A stretch of DNA of 64,000 bases, taken from contig NC_003074.8 in NCBI RefSeq assembly GCF_000001735.4, positions 21,955,261-22,019,260 of the forward strand, read 5' to 3'. This document shows, piece after piece, positions 1 through 11,872 of the stretch (positions within the stretch are counted from its first letter, which is position 1; each line of letters opens with the position of its first letter). This DNA comes from Arabidopsis thaliana. Taxonomy: Eukaryota > Streptophyta > Magnoliopsida > Brassicales > Brassicaceae. Under the pieces are notes generated by a model. That model saw only the letters and a list, made by a program, of their open reading frames with translations. It was not told the DNA's origin and made no database searches. The position numbers and the translations under genes were made by a program.

Positions 1-3000
1 ACAGCACCTGAAATTGAGCAAGATTGGCCTAAGATTGATGAAAAGGTTAGTAGCTGTTGGTGCCTTAAATGCTTGTATATACCTTTTCTTTTGGTCCTCA
101 GGTTTTTATTATTTCGTCTTATATCTGTGTGTTTCTAAATGATGTGTTGAATTGCAGGCCGACATGTATAGCTTAGGGGTTGTGTTCTTTGAACTTTGGC
201 ATCCTTTTGGAACCGCCATGGAGAGACACGTTATTTTAACTAACCTGAAGCTGAAAGGGGAGCTACCTCTCAAATGGGTAAATGAATTTCCCGAACAGGC
301 GTCTCTACTGCGGCGTTTGATGTCTCCAAGTCCATCTGATCGTCCCTCTGCCACAGAACTTCTTAAGCATGCATTTCCTCCCAGAATGGAATCTGAGTTA
401 CTGGACAGTGAGTTCTTTGCAGTTCTCTATTTGTGTCAACTTCATATGAATGTTCTTGGTCGTTTGAGGTTTTCATCTGATCTGTGATGTTTTTCTAGTA
501 AGGCTAACAACACATAGTCTTGTTCTGTCTCCATTCCGCTAAAGTTACAATTCGTAAACTGGCTGACTACAATTGCTATTAATTCGGACCTGTCATTTGC
601 TTATAACGTATACAAATTTTGAGTTGGTGTTAGTAGTGTGTATGTTCTCTTTTATTTGATGAAATGCTGATTCTTTCTTAACAAGTAACCCTTTCTTTTC
701 TAAATTTCAGATATTCTAAGAATAATGCAAACTTCTGAAGATTCAAGTGTTTATGATAGAGTAGTAAGTGTGATATTTGATGAAGAAGTATTAGAGATGA
801 AAAGCCATCAGTCTAGTAGATCGAGACTCTGTGCAGATGATAGTTATATTCAATACACAGAGATAAATACAGAGCTTCGTGATTATGTTGTTGAAATAAC
901 AAAAGAAGTCTTTAGGCAGCATTGTGCGAAGCATCTAGAGGTCATACCAATGCGCTTACTTAGTGATTGCCCCCAGTTTAGCAGGTATCCTTGTTGCTAT
1001 CCATTACCTGTCACTCAAACTAGATCTTGATCTATCTTTTATCTTCCCTCTAAAGGAAAACTGTAAAGCTTTTGACCAATGGAGGAGATATGCTTGAACT
1101 ATGCTATGAGCTACGACTGCCTTTTGTGCATTGGATAAGCGTAAATCAGGTCCTGTGTTGTTATGTATATCGCCCTTCTTTTTCTTGTATGTTAAGCAGA
1201 AAAGTGCTCACTAATTTCTATATAAGATTATTTCCAAATCAGATGTGAAGTTCAACCAAATTGGACCAAGAACTGTCTTAGAGAGCAGCTTTTTATGAAT
1301 ATAGGACAATTTATACAAAGTGTAAACTTGACATTGAGAAAGTTGCAAAGTGAATTCTGAGCAAGTCATAGCTACCCTTACATGAAATCTTTGGTTTTAA
1401 TTTCTTGCTTTATTTGTCTAATTTGGCACACTTCAATTTTGCAATGCAGAAATCCTCATTCAAGCGATATGAAATATCTCATGTCTACAGGAGAGCAATT
1501 GGCCATTCTCCACCAAATCCGTGTCTTCAGGTATTGTGGTCGCACACTCTGCTAATATAATTTCTGGCCAATATAGTATAAGATAAATGCTGGCTGTCCA
1601 TTTTACCTTTTATTTTCTCTGTGAAAAAAGAGCATATGCTTATAAAGGTTTTGATGTTTGATTGCCAATAGGCGGACTTTGACATTGTTGGAGGCACACT
1701 ATCCCTGACAGAGGCAGAAGTTCTCAAGGTGCGAGACACAAATGGAACGAATCTATTTTTATATCGAGTAATGATCATTACATGTTTATAAGTCACACTG
1801 CCAACTTTTGGAGGAAATGTAGTAAGTGTTGTGATGGTGTTTCTGGGAAACTAACGTGAAACTGAACAATTATTTTGCCTTATGCATTTTCCTACAGAGA
1901 GCTTACATCTCCTGCACCGTTTTAATCCATTAACTTTACAGGTGATAGTAGACATCACAACCCACATCTTTCATCGCGGATCTTGTGACATTCATTTGAA
2001 TCATGGAGATTTGCTGGATGCGATTTGGTCCTGGGCAGGAATTAAGGCAGAGCATAGACGAAAGGTTGCAGAGGTATGGTTATTGTTAGTTCAAGGATAT
2101 GGGTCATTGTATCAATGGTTTATATCGGTATCTTGACCAATTCTTTTTCCTGTTTTTCAATTGAAGCTTCTTTCCATGATGGGATCCTTGCGTCCTCAGT
2201 CATCTGAGCGGAAGCTAAAATGGGTTTTCATAAGGCGTCAACTTCTTCAGGTTTGAGGCTACACAATAACCCTATACATGGTTGGCAATCATAGTAACAT
2301 GCCACATACCAATATTATAGTGTACTTTGTCTTACTCGGGAATCTCCTGCTTACCAGGAGTTGAAGTTACCTGAAGCTGTTGTCAATAGACTGCAGACTG
2401 TTGCTTCAAGGTTTTGTGGAGATGCAGATCAAGCACTTCCTCGTTTAAGAGGGGCTCTGCGTGCTGGTACGATCCAACTTTCGCCACTCCTAAATTTGTG
2501 AAGCAGATTATAATTGGTTCCATCTGCTGCAGATAGACCTACCCGCAAAGCACTCGATGAGTTGTCAAACCTCTTAACCTACCTGAGAGTCTGGAGGATA
2601 GAAGAGCATGTTCATATTGATGTTCTGATGCCACCAACTGAAAGTTATCACCGGAATTTGTTTTTTCAGGTACAAGTGAATTGTGGGGCTTTTTTGGGTC
2701 TTTGTTAGGCTTTTGGATGTTTTATAGCTTAATGCGTTGTTTACAATGATTGAATTACTTACTCTGGTAACAGGTGAAGAGATGGGTTCTGCATAGATGC
2801 TTAGTTGATGCATAGATTGTTGTTGATTCTGCTATATGACTGTATGTTTAACATCTGCGAACTTCATACAAATGTTTGTCAGGTTTTCTTAACCAAAGAA
2901 AATAGCTCTGGGACATCTAATGATGGCGTTTTACTTGCTGTTGGTGGTCGTTATGATTGGTTGGTGCAGGAAGTGTGTGATCGTGAACATGTAAGTTCTT

Positions 3001-3891
3001 TCCACGTATTTTTCATCTTGCATGGAGAGAAGCTATAGGATATGTAGCATTGATAAATGATTATTCACGTAAAAGATACTTATCATGGTATCAGTGTATG
3101 AACTGAAAACCGGGAAGTGAAATTTATCCTCTTATCTACTAGTGTCACTGTGAAAGTTGAGTGCAAGAGGATGGTAAAATATGTTATTGAAAAGTTTTTA
3201 TTATTATTTTTGTTATTGGATCCAGAAAATGAACCTCCCTGGTGCTGTTGGAGTTAGTCTTGCACTGGAGACAATATTTCAGCATCTTCCTATGGATCTA
3301 AGGCCTATTAGGTTCATTGTCCTTCTGAATCTTTTTCATGATCTTAAATGGAAACACCTCGCTAATTTGTATTGAACTGCAGAAATGAAGTCAGCACCAG
3401 TGTACTTGTTTGTTCAAGAGGAGGTGGTGGTTTACTGGTCCAGCGCATGGAACTAGTTGCGGAACTATGGGAAAAAAGTATAAAGGTGAAGAAAGCTTGA
3501 ATATGTTATGTTGATAGATCTGTTTGGACATATCATTTGTGTTACCAACTAATAACATTTACATGTATGCATTGGCAGGCTGAGTTTGTTCCAACACCTG
3601 ATCCAAGTCTTACTGAGCAGTACGAATATGCAAATGAACATGAAATCAAATGTCTAGTGATCATCACAGAGTCTGGAGTAGCTCAAAATCAAATAGAGTT
3701 TGTAAAGGTAATAAATACATCATGTTCTGCTTACTATTGAAGAAAGCCGTGAAAATGACCAGTAAATTTGTGGTTTGCAGGTTCGTCACCTTGAACTGAA
3801 GAAGGAGAAAGTGGTAGGAAGAGAAGAACTTGTCAAATTTCTGCTGGATGCAATGGCTGTTCAATTTAGAAACCCCTCTGTTTGGAGCTAA
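1..3891 (+). CDS. GCN2: eIF2alpha kinase GCN2, 3' part (15 exons, 5' end outside window)
   Basis: Spliced exons give the last 599 residues: 1-45, 158-407, 711-984, 1056-1149, 1450-1530, 1672-1728, 1942-2073, 2167-2250, 2358-2466, 2533-2669, 2883-2990, 3226-3311, 3383-3485, 3579-3707, 3781-3891; all phases join cleanly to TAA. The window opens on the kinase APE motif (TAPEIEQDW), followed by the C-lobe (DMYSLGVVFFEL). Next comes a histidyl-tRNA-synthetase-like domain with the GGRYDWL signature, then the C-terminal anticodon-binding-like segment. In GCN2 kinases the HisRS-like part senses uncharged tRNA and the kinase phosphorylates eIF2alpha to slow translation during amino-acid starvation and other stress; the protein is cytosolic and ribosome-associated. 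No frameshift or stop is seen. The pairing of a kinase C-lobe with a HisRS-like domain leaves little doubt about the family. Confidence 0.95.
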
Positions 3892-4249
3892 AGAGAGTAA
3901 ATAAAGAGCCACTTTTTGCTTGGTGAAAATATTATTTGCCACTCAACAGTCACAAATTTTGATCATTCACAATCTTAATGTGCATATATCTTGGTATTGG
4001 TCAGTTACATTCATATGTGTACACTAGCCCAACCTCACATCAGTTTAATACTACTGAAACTGAGGGTGCAAATGGTTAACATGTAAATGAATATGATTAG
4101 AAATTTTAGTGGGATAAATTGGGATGGATAATGCATGAATAATCATGGAATCATATGTTTTTTGTCCTTAGGTTGTTGTCGATATCAAATGGCAATATGG
4201 CATAATGTTACAAAGTACTTACAGACTTAGTGAAATGCGTGGAACAAAA
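3892..4249. other. GCN2 3' UTR and spacer
   Basis: AT-rich sequence after the GCN2 stop, probably its 3' UTR followed by a short spacer up to the tRNA. No open frame of note and no repeat recognised. Confidence 0.6.
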
Positions 4250-4320
4250 GCCCGTATAGCTCAGTGGTAGAGCGTCAGTCTTGTAAACTGAAGGTCCGTA
4301 GTTCGATCCTGCGTGTGGCA
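4250..4320 (+). tRNA. tRNA-Thr (TGT), 3' acceptor one base short; possible tRNA pseudogene
   Basis: The D arm (GCTC..GAGC), the anticodon arm (TCAGT, loop CTTGTAA, ACTGA; anticodon TGT), and the T arm (CGTAG TTCGATC CTGCG) are all intact. A pol III T-run starts just after the gene (CTTTTTTA). The 5' acceptor is GCCCGTA. The 3' acceptor reads TGTGGC-A where full pairing needs TGTGGGC-A, so pairs 1-2 cannot form in register. The internal A and B boxes look normal, so it may be transcribed, but 3' processing and charging could fail. Confidence 0.75.
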
Positions 4321-4610
4321 CTTTTTTATTTTCCTCTCCTTTTAACTACTTATTGTATTTGTTTGTTATTATTGACCATTGACAGTAATCAACAGGTAAA
4401 AACCACTAGTACAATAATAAATAACCAGGTTCACTTATACAAAAGAACTTTGTAATAATTAGTTGAAAAAAAAACTTGATACATTCTTGCTTGAAGAGTC
4501 TCTCTGCCTCTTTGTTACTTTCCTGCCTTAAGGAACACATTATACATCAGAGTAAAATATCTTATATATGTCATTAGTTACTAAAGACTTGAGAAAACAG
4601 ACACTTGTTT

Positions 4611-7298
4611 TCAGAAATTATGATGCAAGAACAAGCTCTGTCCAGGAGAAGCTGGCCCTATCTCTTCCTCAAGACTCCTCAATGCTTCTTGTTGCTTCCT
4701 CCCTTCATCCTCCTCCTCTGCGACATCTCCTTCAGATGCCGATGATTTCCTCCTCTGCGATGATGTCACGCTCGGGAATGTTATCCATGATCCGCCTCTG
4801 AATTCCGTGTTCTCGGAACCAGACCTTTTTGAACCGATCCTCCATGACTTCTTGTGCATTCTGCTGCTCCCAAGAACCACTTCTGTTGGTAATATTGGCT
4901 GCTCACTGCTCGGGTTTCCCATTAGCTGTGCAAGCGCTCGTTCCAATGCTGTTGTCACTTTATCCATTGATGGTCTATCTTTCCCTCTCATTCTCACGCA
5001 TTTGCAAGCCACACTCACGATTCTTTTCAAAGCTTCGATTTCAGATGGATGTTTCAAGACCGGGTCCAAGAGTGCGTTTATATCTCCTGCTTTGATCAAA
5101 GGAACTGCCCATTCTACTATGTTCCCTTCTTCGTAGTGCATGTCAATGGCTTTTCTTCCGCTTAGGATCTCGAGAAGCAGGACTCCAAAGCTGTAGACAT
5201 CGGATTTGGTTGTGAGATAGTGAAGTCGATAGTACTCGGGATCAAGGTAACCGAGAGTTCCTGCTGGTAGTTCTGCCAAAGGAGAGCCGCTATCGACAGG
5301 ACCAAGTAAGGAGAGACCAAAATCAGCTACTCGAGCATTGTGTTCTTCATCTATAAGAATGTTTGATGATTTAATATCCCGGTGAATCACGGGAGGGCAA
5401 GCGTAACCATGCAAGTATTCGATTCCTCTAGCAGCTTGGACAGCAATCGTTACTCTTTTGACCCAATCTAGTTGCTCTTTCAAGGCCTTGTTCTTTCCAT
5501 GAAGATGGTTGTGCAGTGAGCCGTGTGCCATAAACTCATAAACTAAAAGCCTTTCTCCACATTCTTCACAGTATCCAAGAAGGCTAAGAAGATGAGCATG
5601 GTTGAGTCTTGATAACAGATCAAGCTCCGTGCGAAACTCATTTGAATTCTTCTGTTTGTCTGATGACATTATCGCTCTCTTCACTGCAACAGTGGTTCCA
5701 TCTCTCAGTACTCCTTTGTACACACATGAGAAACTCCCTTTCCCCACTATTGATTCTTCTTTGAATCCATCAGCGGCTTTTTCAAGTTCCTCATAAGTGA
5801 AAACTCTAGCCCTTCTGCGCTTTTGCAGCTCATCAAGATCCGGACGGATTTTGCCATTATCTTTCGTAAAGGCTGAATCTTTAGAAGACCTTGTATCATT
5901 TTCTGAGCACCTACAATTCCTCAATCTGTACCTAATGTATAAAGCCGCTGTTATCGAGACAACCGCTACCAAAAATAGAGCAAATCCAATCTCTGCAGTT
6001 GCAATAGGTAGCTGCAGTGACCAAAACTTTCCTTTTTCCTTGCCTCCACTGGTAGCCGAAGAAGAGCAGTTTGAGGAGCAATCATGTGAGGAACAACTGG
6101 AGCAGTTGTAAACACAAACTTGATCAGATCTCTCTGTGCATACGCTTTTCTGATACATTCCAGGAGGGCAACTGGTGCTACAGGGCAAGCAAATGTGAGA
6201 GCCAGTAAATTTGCAAGGCGAGTTTTCTTGGTTACTGAGTTCATGAGTTCCTGGTGGACAAGGAGTGTCTATACAGAGTCCTGGTGAGACAGCTAAAGGG
6301 ATAGAAGCAGGGAAACCAAGACCCCAACAAACAGGTGACATAGAAGTCCCTGTGAGAACTCCGCAAGTGAAGTAATTCCCCGCTGCAAGATCATAAAAGC
6401 CGATACCTGTAGGAGCAGGTGTACTCCTGTTCACGAAAAAACCCCAACAGACCGCACTATGATCATAGCGTTTGATTCCACAAGCATAAAACTTCCCACC
6501 TACCACTGCTAAGAGTGGCTCTTTTGGTGGTAAATCAAGAATCTTTTCTTCTGTAGAAGTCCCTGTAACCTCCTCTTCGAACTCTAAGCTCTTTCCCCAA
6601 CATAGCACTCGCGATTCCAACCCGTCAAGAATGCCACAAACATGGTATCCACCAGCTGCAATTTTCTGAAACTTTTTTTCCTTGGGGATTAAACTGATTA
6701 CTTGACTACTATTCTCATCTCCCCAACAGAAAACCGACTTATCTTTAGAGGACAGCGCGCAGTTGAACTCCGAACCAGCCGAAAGCGAATGTAACTGCTT
6801 ATCAAAGACAAAGTTTCTTGTCATATTGTAACCCCAACAATCAACAAGAGAAGAGGAAATAATGTTGCTGTTCTTTCTTCTTCCCACTATTGGCTTCCTC
6901 AAACCACAAAGATGGTAATCACCAGCACTAACTTCTAAATACTCAGCTCCTTTGGTCATTGGTTGAGGAACTCCCATTTGAATAAATGCACTGTTTCCCC
7001 AACAATAAGGCTGATGAGATAGCATCAGAAGCCCACACATAAACCCATCTCCACCCGTTAAACCGATGAACTGGAGATGACCAGGAGTCCCATAGAGGAT
7101 TGCTGAGTTCGATCCGTAGCAAACCACAAGATGAGACCCATCAGACTTCAGACCACAGAATACAGAACCACCTTCTCCATAAGAAATTGCAATTGAAGAC
7201 ATTGAACCAAGAGCTGAAGCAAGCTGCCATATACTAGTGAAAAGCACAAGCTTTACAAGGAGAATCCATTCCCTTGCTCTCGTTTCGAACATTCTCAT
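4611..7298 (-). CDS. ACR4: Receptor-like kinase ACR4 (CRINKLY4), intronless
   Basis: A single exon encodes 895 residues. The start is the ATG at 7298; the open frame runs six codons further upstream but has no ATG there. In order: a hydrophobic signal peptide (about 13-30); an ectodomain of seven repeats of about 39 residues marked by recurring VCWG/CGL motifs, the crinkly repeats; a cysteine-rich TNFR-like module (CSTSCPPGMYQ and following Cys pairs); a transmembrane helix near residue 430-455; and a Ser/Thr kinase starting near 510 with the GKGSFSCVYKG loop, VAVKR lysine, HRDIKSSNILID catalytic loop, DFGLS and a GTLGYLDPEYY activation segment. All catalytic residues are present. ACR4 is known to act at the plasma membrane of epidermal and root founder cells in epidermis differentiation and in formative divisions of the root tip. 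Length and domain order match the family. Confidence 0.96.
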   Translation of the reverse strand: MRMFETRAREWILLVKLVLFTSIWQLASALGSMSSIAISYGEGGSVFCGLKSDGSHLVVCYGSNSAILYGTPGHLQFIGLTGGDGFMCGLLMLSHQPYCWGNSAFIQMGVPQPMTKGAEYLEVSAGDYHLCGLRKPIVGRRKNSNIISSSLVDCWGYNMTRNFVFDKQLHSLSAGSEFNCALSSKDKSVFCWGDENSSQVISLIPKEKKFQKIAAGGYHVCGILDGLESRVLCWGKSLEFEEEVTGTSTEEKILDLPPKEPLLAVVGGKFYACGIKRYDHSAVCWGFFVNRSTPAPTGIGFYDLAAGNYFTCGVLTGTSMSPVCWGLGFPASIPLAVSPGLCIDTPCPPGTHELSNQENSPCKFTGSHICLPCSTSCPPGMYQKSVCTERSDQVCVYNCSSCSSHDCSSNCSSSATSGGKEKGKFWSLQLPIATAEIGFALFLVAVVSITAALYIRYRLRNCRCSENDTRSSKDSAFTKDNGKIRPDLDELQKRRRARVFTYEELEKAADGFKEESIVGKGSFSCVYKGVLRDGTTVAVKRAIMSSDKQKNSNEFRTELDLLSRLNHAHLLSLLGYCEECGERLLVYEFMAHGSLHNHLHGKNKALKEQLDWVKRVTIAVQAARGIEYLHGYACPPVIHRDIKSSNILIDEEHNARVADFGLSLLGPVDSGSPLAELPAGTLGYLDPEYYRLHYLTTKSDVYSFGVLLLEILSGRKAIDMHYEEGNIVEWAVPLIKAGDINALLDPVLKHPSEIEALKRIVSVACKCVRMRGKDRPSMDKVTTALERALAQLMGNPSSEQPILPTEVVLGSSRMHKKSWRIGSKRSGSENTEFRGGSWITFPSVTSSQRRKSSASEGDVAEEEDEGRKQQEALRSLEEEIGPASPGQSLFLHHNF

Positions 7299-9223
7299 TC
7301 TTTTCAAAGTCAACACACACGCTTCTTAGTTACTGTCTTCACTTTCTGAGACATTCCACAGAGTGACTAAGAGTATGACCCTTGATTAGTAAATAGCAAA
7401 CGAGTCACACGAAGTTCACAAAAACTGTGGAACTGCAATCAAGGGCATGCAATAACTAAAAGAATAGAAATTACAAACAATGAGAGCTGAATTAGTGACG
7501 AAGAAACAAAGGACTCGTCAGCCAGACAATCTCCGGAGATGTAGGAAACAATCTTGAAGTGGAAAATTCAGACAACCAAGTCAAAGAAGGACCTCTTGTC
7601 TCTCTGTTCTTCTGCAACGAAAACAAAAACACTTACTCCTTTCAGATCTCAGACCGCAAGGTAACAACATCATAACATCCTCCAAAGACCCTTTGAAGCT
7701 AAGCTTCTCAAAAAAAAAATCTTTTCTGCCGACTAAAGAAGTGTTGAGAGAGTAATTGGGTAATGAAAGTAGGAGCTAGAGTTATACATTCAACAGTAGC
7801 TCATGAAAATCTTGAGAAACCAAAAGAGAAAGAGAGAAGAGAGAGACATGGAGCTTATCAAAGAGAGAGTCATGAAGTACTGAGATGGCATTAAATGCGA
7901 CCAAAACTGCTGCTTCTGAATAATGGCAAATGTAGGTGACGCCATTTAATATTAAAGAGTTAATGTTACCAAATTTTCTCTTCTTGCTTTCTCGTTTTTT
8001 TTTACTTTTTTATTTATTTATTCGAATTTTTCCCCATTCTTCCCAAATTTGTGCAATCTAACCCAAAAAGTTTTATGTCAAGTTTCCATCTCTATGCACA
8101 TTGGAGTTTAACACAAGATTCAATGAGACATTAACTATTACTCATTCCTTCAAAGCTTCCTTTTTCCTTTTTTAATAATCTTTTTAATGGGTGTTTTACT
8201 TTCGCCGTTGCCGTCGGTGTTTGGTTTCGAGCAATCCAAAACATTTTAGATCAATCTCTTAACTTATAATAGTAAATGGCTTGTGAGGTTTCATGCACAT
8301 ATTTTTAGTTCAACTCTGTTTCTCGAGACGCGAGACACAAACATCCTCTTTTGTCTTCTTTCTCCTCATCTCCTTGTGCCCAACAAAAGAAATGTTTTGT
8401 CCTCTTTAGACTCAAGATTTCAAACTAACAGACCTCTCTCCCTCTCTATTCTCTGTGTCTCATTACAAGAACCAAAATTGAAAAACATAAGTTGACTCGA
8501 TTTTATATGTTCTTCCGTCTTTAAAGTTGACTTGAGACCATTACTGATTCTAAGAAAAAAAAAAAAAACCCAACTAACTATATGGTTCAGACTTCAGATT
8601 CAAAGAATAAGAACCGGCCACTCACGTGCTACTCACATGGTAACGAACCAATACATTGCAGACGCACATAGCCTTGGAGACTCTACATTTGCAAATTACC
8701 TAGACTTATCAAACATTCAACCCAAGTTTTTTTGTGTAAACAAAGATGATAAACTGCTTCTAATCAACGACATGGTGTACAACATTGATCTGTAAGCTAA
8801 CCTCCAAGATTGGTTTATGAATGATGTGTTTAACAACACAGAATTGCGTTTACAGACAAGACAGCCTTACAAATAATAAAAGACGAACCAAAAAGAATTG
8901 CATACTGACCTAAAAACTGACTTCTCCCTAGGTCATTGCAAAAAACCTTCAGTAATATTTGACTCAATGCTCTCATCTCCATGTGTTTGATGGCCTAAGT
9001 GCAAGCCAACAACCAAAAATAAAGTCTTCATTACTCTTTGTTGTATCAATCGTATATTTATAGAGAGAGCACAAAATCATACCTCAAAAAAAAAGCAGCA
9101 GTAGAAACCTCTTGGTTAGAGGAAAGGCCATTTCTTGACTATCTCTACATCATGTATATAGCCATTTTTCTATTACTTGAACAATATTATACAACATAAT
9201 GGATGCTTCACCCTTCAAACAAG
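7299..9223. other. ACR4 leader and promoter, then intergenic spacer
   Basis: From 7299 to about 7860 the sequence is rich in CT/GA tracts typical of a plant 5' leader for the leftward ACR4. From 8000 to 9223 it is AT-rich with short unsupported frames only. No repeat or RNA gene recognised. The last part, 9000-9223, is probably the 3' UTR of the next leftward gene. Confidence 0.5.
7888..7898. promoter_or_regulatory. HD-ZIP IV (L1-box related) palindrome upstream of ACR4
   Basis: The 11-bp palindrome GCATTAAATGC lies about 590 bp upstream of the ACR4 ATG. This is the core reported for class IV homeodomain-leucine zipper proteins (ATML1/PDF2 family) and overlaps the L1 box TAAATGYA. ACR4 is an epidermal (L1) gene, so the position makes biological sense. 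That it is bound here is inference. Confidence 0.6.
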
Positions 9224-11237
9224 TCACTCTGACCGCGCCTGCTCACTTAAAACTTCGCTCTTTTCCTGCAGAGGAAGAAACAGCGCATAGGATAAGGCTA
9301 CTATTGTGTTTATTGATTGTAGCGAATTGATTAGAAAGGCGATGTTCTACCTGCTCCTCCGTGTTTGGTGGCAAACTTTTGCCTCCATTGCAACGGAACT
9401 TGAATGACTCAGAATAACTAGTAGACTCTCTATCGATGATGAACTCTGGAGAAGAGATAGTCGAGGATCTACTGGTCTTACGAGGAGAACACGGCTGGTT
9501 TGAGTGATAGGCCTCTGCTTCTGATGATGATAATTCAGAGCCAGCTCCCCGTGGACATATAACAGTACTTGAGTTTCCGACTATTTGAAAGCTTTCCATG
9601 GATGGATTTTTCGGAATTTCTACAAGGAGATCACCAGCTGAATGATTCTGTTCTGCAGCAACCATATCAGATTCACTTGCCAACTTCTTCCCTGGAGGAA
9701 TAATACAGTCCAAGTCAACTGGATTTACACAGCAGCTTTTACTATATGATTCGACACAAGATGATGCAATCTGGCAAGGTCCTGAAGAATCAGGTATGGA
9801 CAAGTTAAGCCCGCTTTTTTCCTTGCAAGTGTCTGAGCTCTCTTTGATTCTGTTGCATGGTTCTATGGCAGATGATGCTAGAGATCGTTCACCATTGGGA
9901 TGGTGATCAGAAGGTAAGTGAGCATTGTCTTTCATTGGCGGACTTAAAGATGATTCTCTCCTTACATGACCATCCGTGTCTTGCCCTGAACTCTTCTGTT
10001 TCTTACACTCTGTAATGCCAAGATCAGAATGTGGGGATTTTCTGCGGCGCATGCTATCACATACATTGACCTCATCTCTCATGCTATTGATCCAATCTGA
10101 TGGATTAAAATTTAGATCAACTGAAAGGCTAATACCCTCTTCCAAACTGACATGAAACTCAAACGAAGACGAACTAGGATTATCACCACTGTCTACATCT
10201 CTCATTCTATTTTCTAGCCGAGAATCTGCTCTCTTGGAGTTTGCTGTTGGGCCCTTTTCATTCAATTTCCTCATATAAGGAGGAGCAGATGTAAAATCAA
10301 TCAAACCATCATTTCCATTTCTTTCCTGCATTTTCCATAGAAACATTTAAGAGACGTTAGAAGTTGGCAGAGTATTAAGGACAAAAACATTGATGCACCT
10401 ATTTCAATAAATTTCTTTGAGAAACTATCGTACATTATAGCGGTATGACTATTGTACCATCTACCATAAAGGCGAAAATAGCGGATTTTATCAATTTGCT
10501 CAATGAAAACCAACTTAGTGAAAACTACAGCTGACTCATCCTAGTGGTTGTAAGCCGACTTCACTTTCATACAAATACATATTTCAAAAAAAGTGAATCG
10601 AACCTGATACGGTGTATTATTCCCAAGGATAATGCCTGGTTCTCTAGCCACTGCACCTTGAACATAATCCTCTCTAGGTACATCCAATTTGTTACCATAA
10701 GAATCTGCAATAACATTTAACCAGTCTTCATAAATGGTATAACAAAATGAGACAAGAGAAATCTATAAGAAACAGAAATAAATTCACCAAAACCTCTTTT
10801 CACATTCCATGTTCTAATCGCTGGTGCTCTAGAAGTTGTCGCTGAACTATCTTGATTCCCAGGGACCCCAAAACTTACCGGGTTCAAATTATTTTTCTGC
10901 AATTGTTAGATAGATACAACAACACATGATTAGGTTCCAAACAAGAAATCATTAGGAGAAACAACAGGACATGTGACGATATTAAATTTATAGAGCAACA
11001 AGGCATGAAGTTGCATATTAATGATTTCAGATTATCTTCAAGCAACAAGTTTTTTTCCTCCTGAGCCATACTTAGTTTTCTGAAACCAAAAAAAAAAACT
11101 ACCTCGAAGTAAGAAGCCAATGATTCAGCCATATCGGAACTTGATCTATTGGCAGGCAAATTATACTTCTTGCATAAACTCTGAAGCTCTTTCCTTGAAA
11201 ATCCGCAATAGAAATCCACATCTTCCTTCCTGACCAT
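9224..11237 (-). CDS. Plant protein of unknown function, SAP-like N-terminus
   Basis: Five exons, read leftward: 11103-11237, 10788-10896, 10604-10704, 9351-10325 and 9224-9265, giving about 453 residues. The ATG is the first codon after a 3' splice site (AACAG|ATG), so an untranslated exon must lie upstream, probably near 11670-11810. If the last 85-bp intron is retained, the frame instead ends at 9243 with a different tail. The first 45 residues (GFSRKELQSLCKKYNLPAN) resemble the two-helix pattern of SAP-like DNA-binding motifs. The rest is low complexity, rich in Ser and acidic residues, with a basic stretch (RRRKSP, ECKKQK) that could act as a nuclear signal. No catalytic motif is seen. 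A nuclear role is inference from composition. I recognise the locus only as a conserved plant unknown. Confidence 0.8.
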
Positions 11238-11853
11238 CTGTTACCATTACACCAATCCAAATAAAGTGTTACACTTTTTAAGAGCTTGAAACAAAGAATG
11301 ACCAAAAGTAGTGAACTTTTGTTTTGGGTATCAACCAAAGTAATGAACTTTACAAATACAATCTTACAAGATTTTCCCAACGGTCACAAATTTGAAGGAA
11401 TATAAAACAATAGAATTCTTCCAAGTGGACCAATGAATAGAAGCTACCAGAAACTTGAAGAACTAGTTTCAGCTGAAAGAGAAGAGAGACTAAAAAGATA
11501 TAAAATTTGACCAAAAGAGAATGCTTCCCTGTTACAGAACATCAAAAACCTAAGAGAGACTAAACACTGACAAGGACACAATCGAATTAACCCCATTTAG
11601 ATCGAAGGAACATGAAAATTTTTAGAAATAGACGGCGAATAATTCGTGGAGGAAGCTTTAGTATTTACCTGCTGATCGAGTGGCTTTTTCCGGGAATTTT
11701 GCCGAGAAAGAAAGTTTCTGGAGAAATTGGAAGTAGCGATTTCGAAATCTCTGCAGGGACCTAAGCAGACAGAACGAGCCCACTTTTGACGAAGCTGTGT
11801 CTTCAAATCTGGACGTGAACTTTAAACTCAAATTCTATTGTGTTATGGATATA

Positions 11854-11872
11854 TGGGCCTACTTGAAGCCCA
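11854..11872 (-). promoter_or_regulatory. Paired site II (TGGGCY) elements
   Basis: TGGGCCT and, on the other strand, TGGGCT lie 15 bp apart just upstream of the inferred non-coding first exon of the preceding leftward gene. Such pairs sit near the start sites of TCP-regulated housekeeping genes in plants. Confidence 0.5.

Noticed and set aside
11597-11806. In-frame N-terminal extension of the 9.2-11.2 kb gene resembling an organelle presequence
   Set aside because: The exon would splice in frame to the ATG at 11237, but it has no ATG; the frame starts at TTG and a stop lies just upstream. It is better read as 5' UTR.
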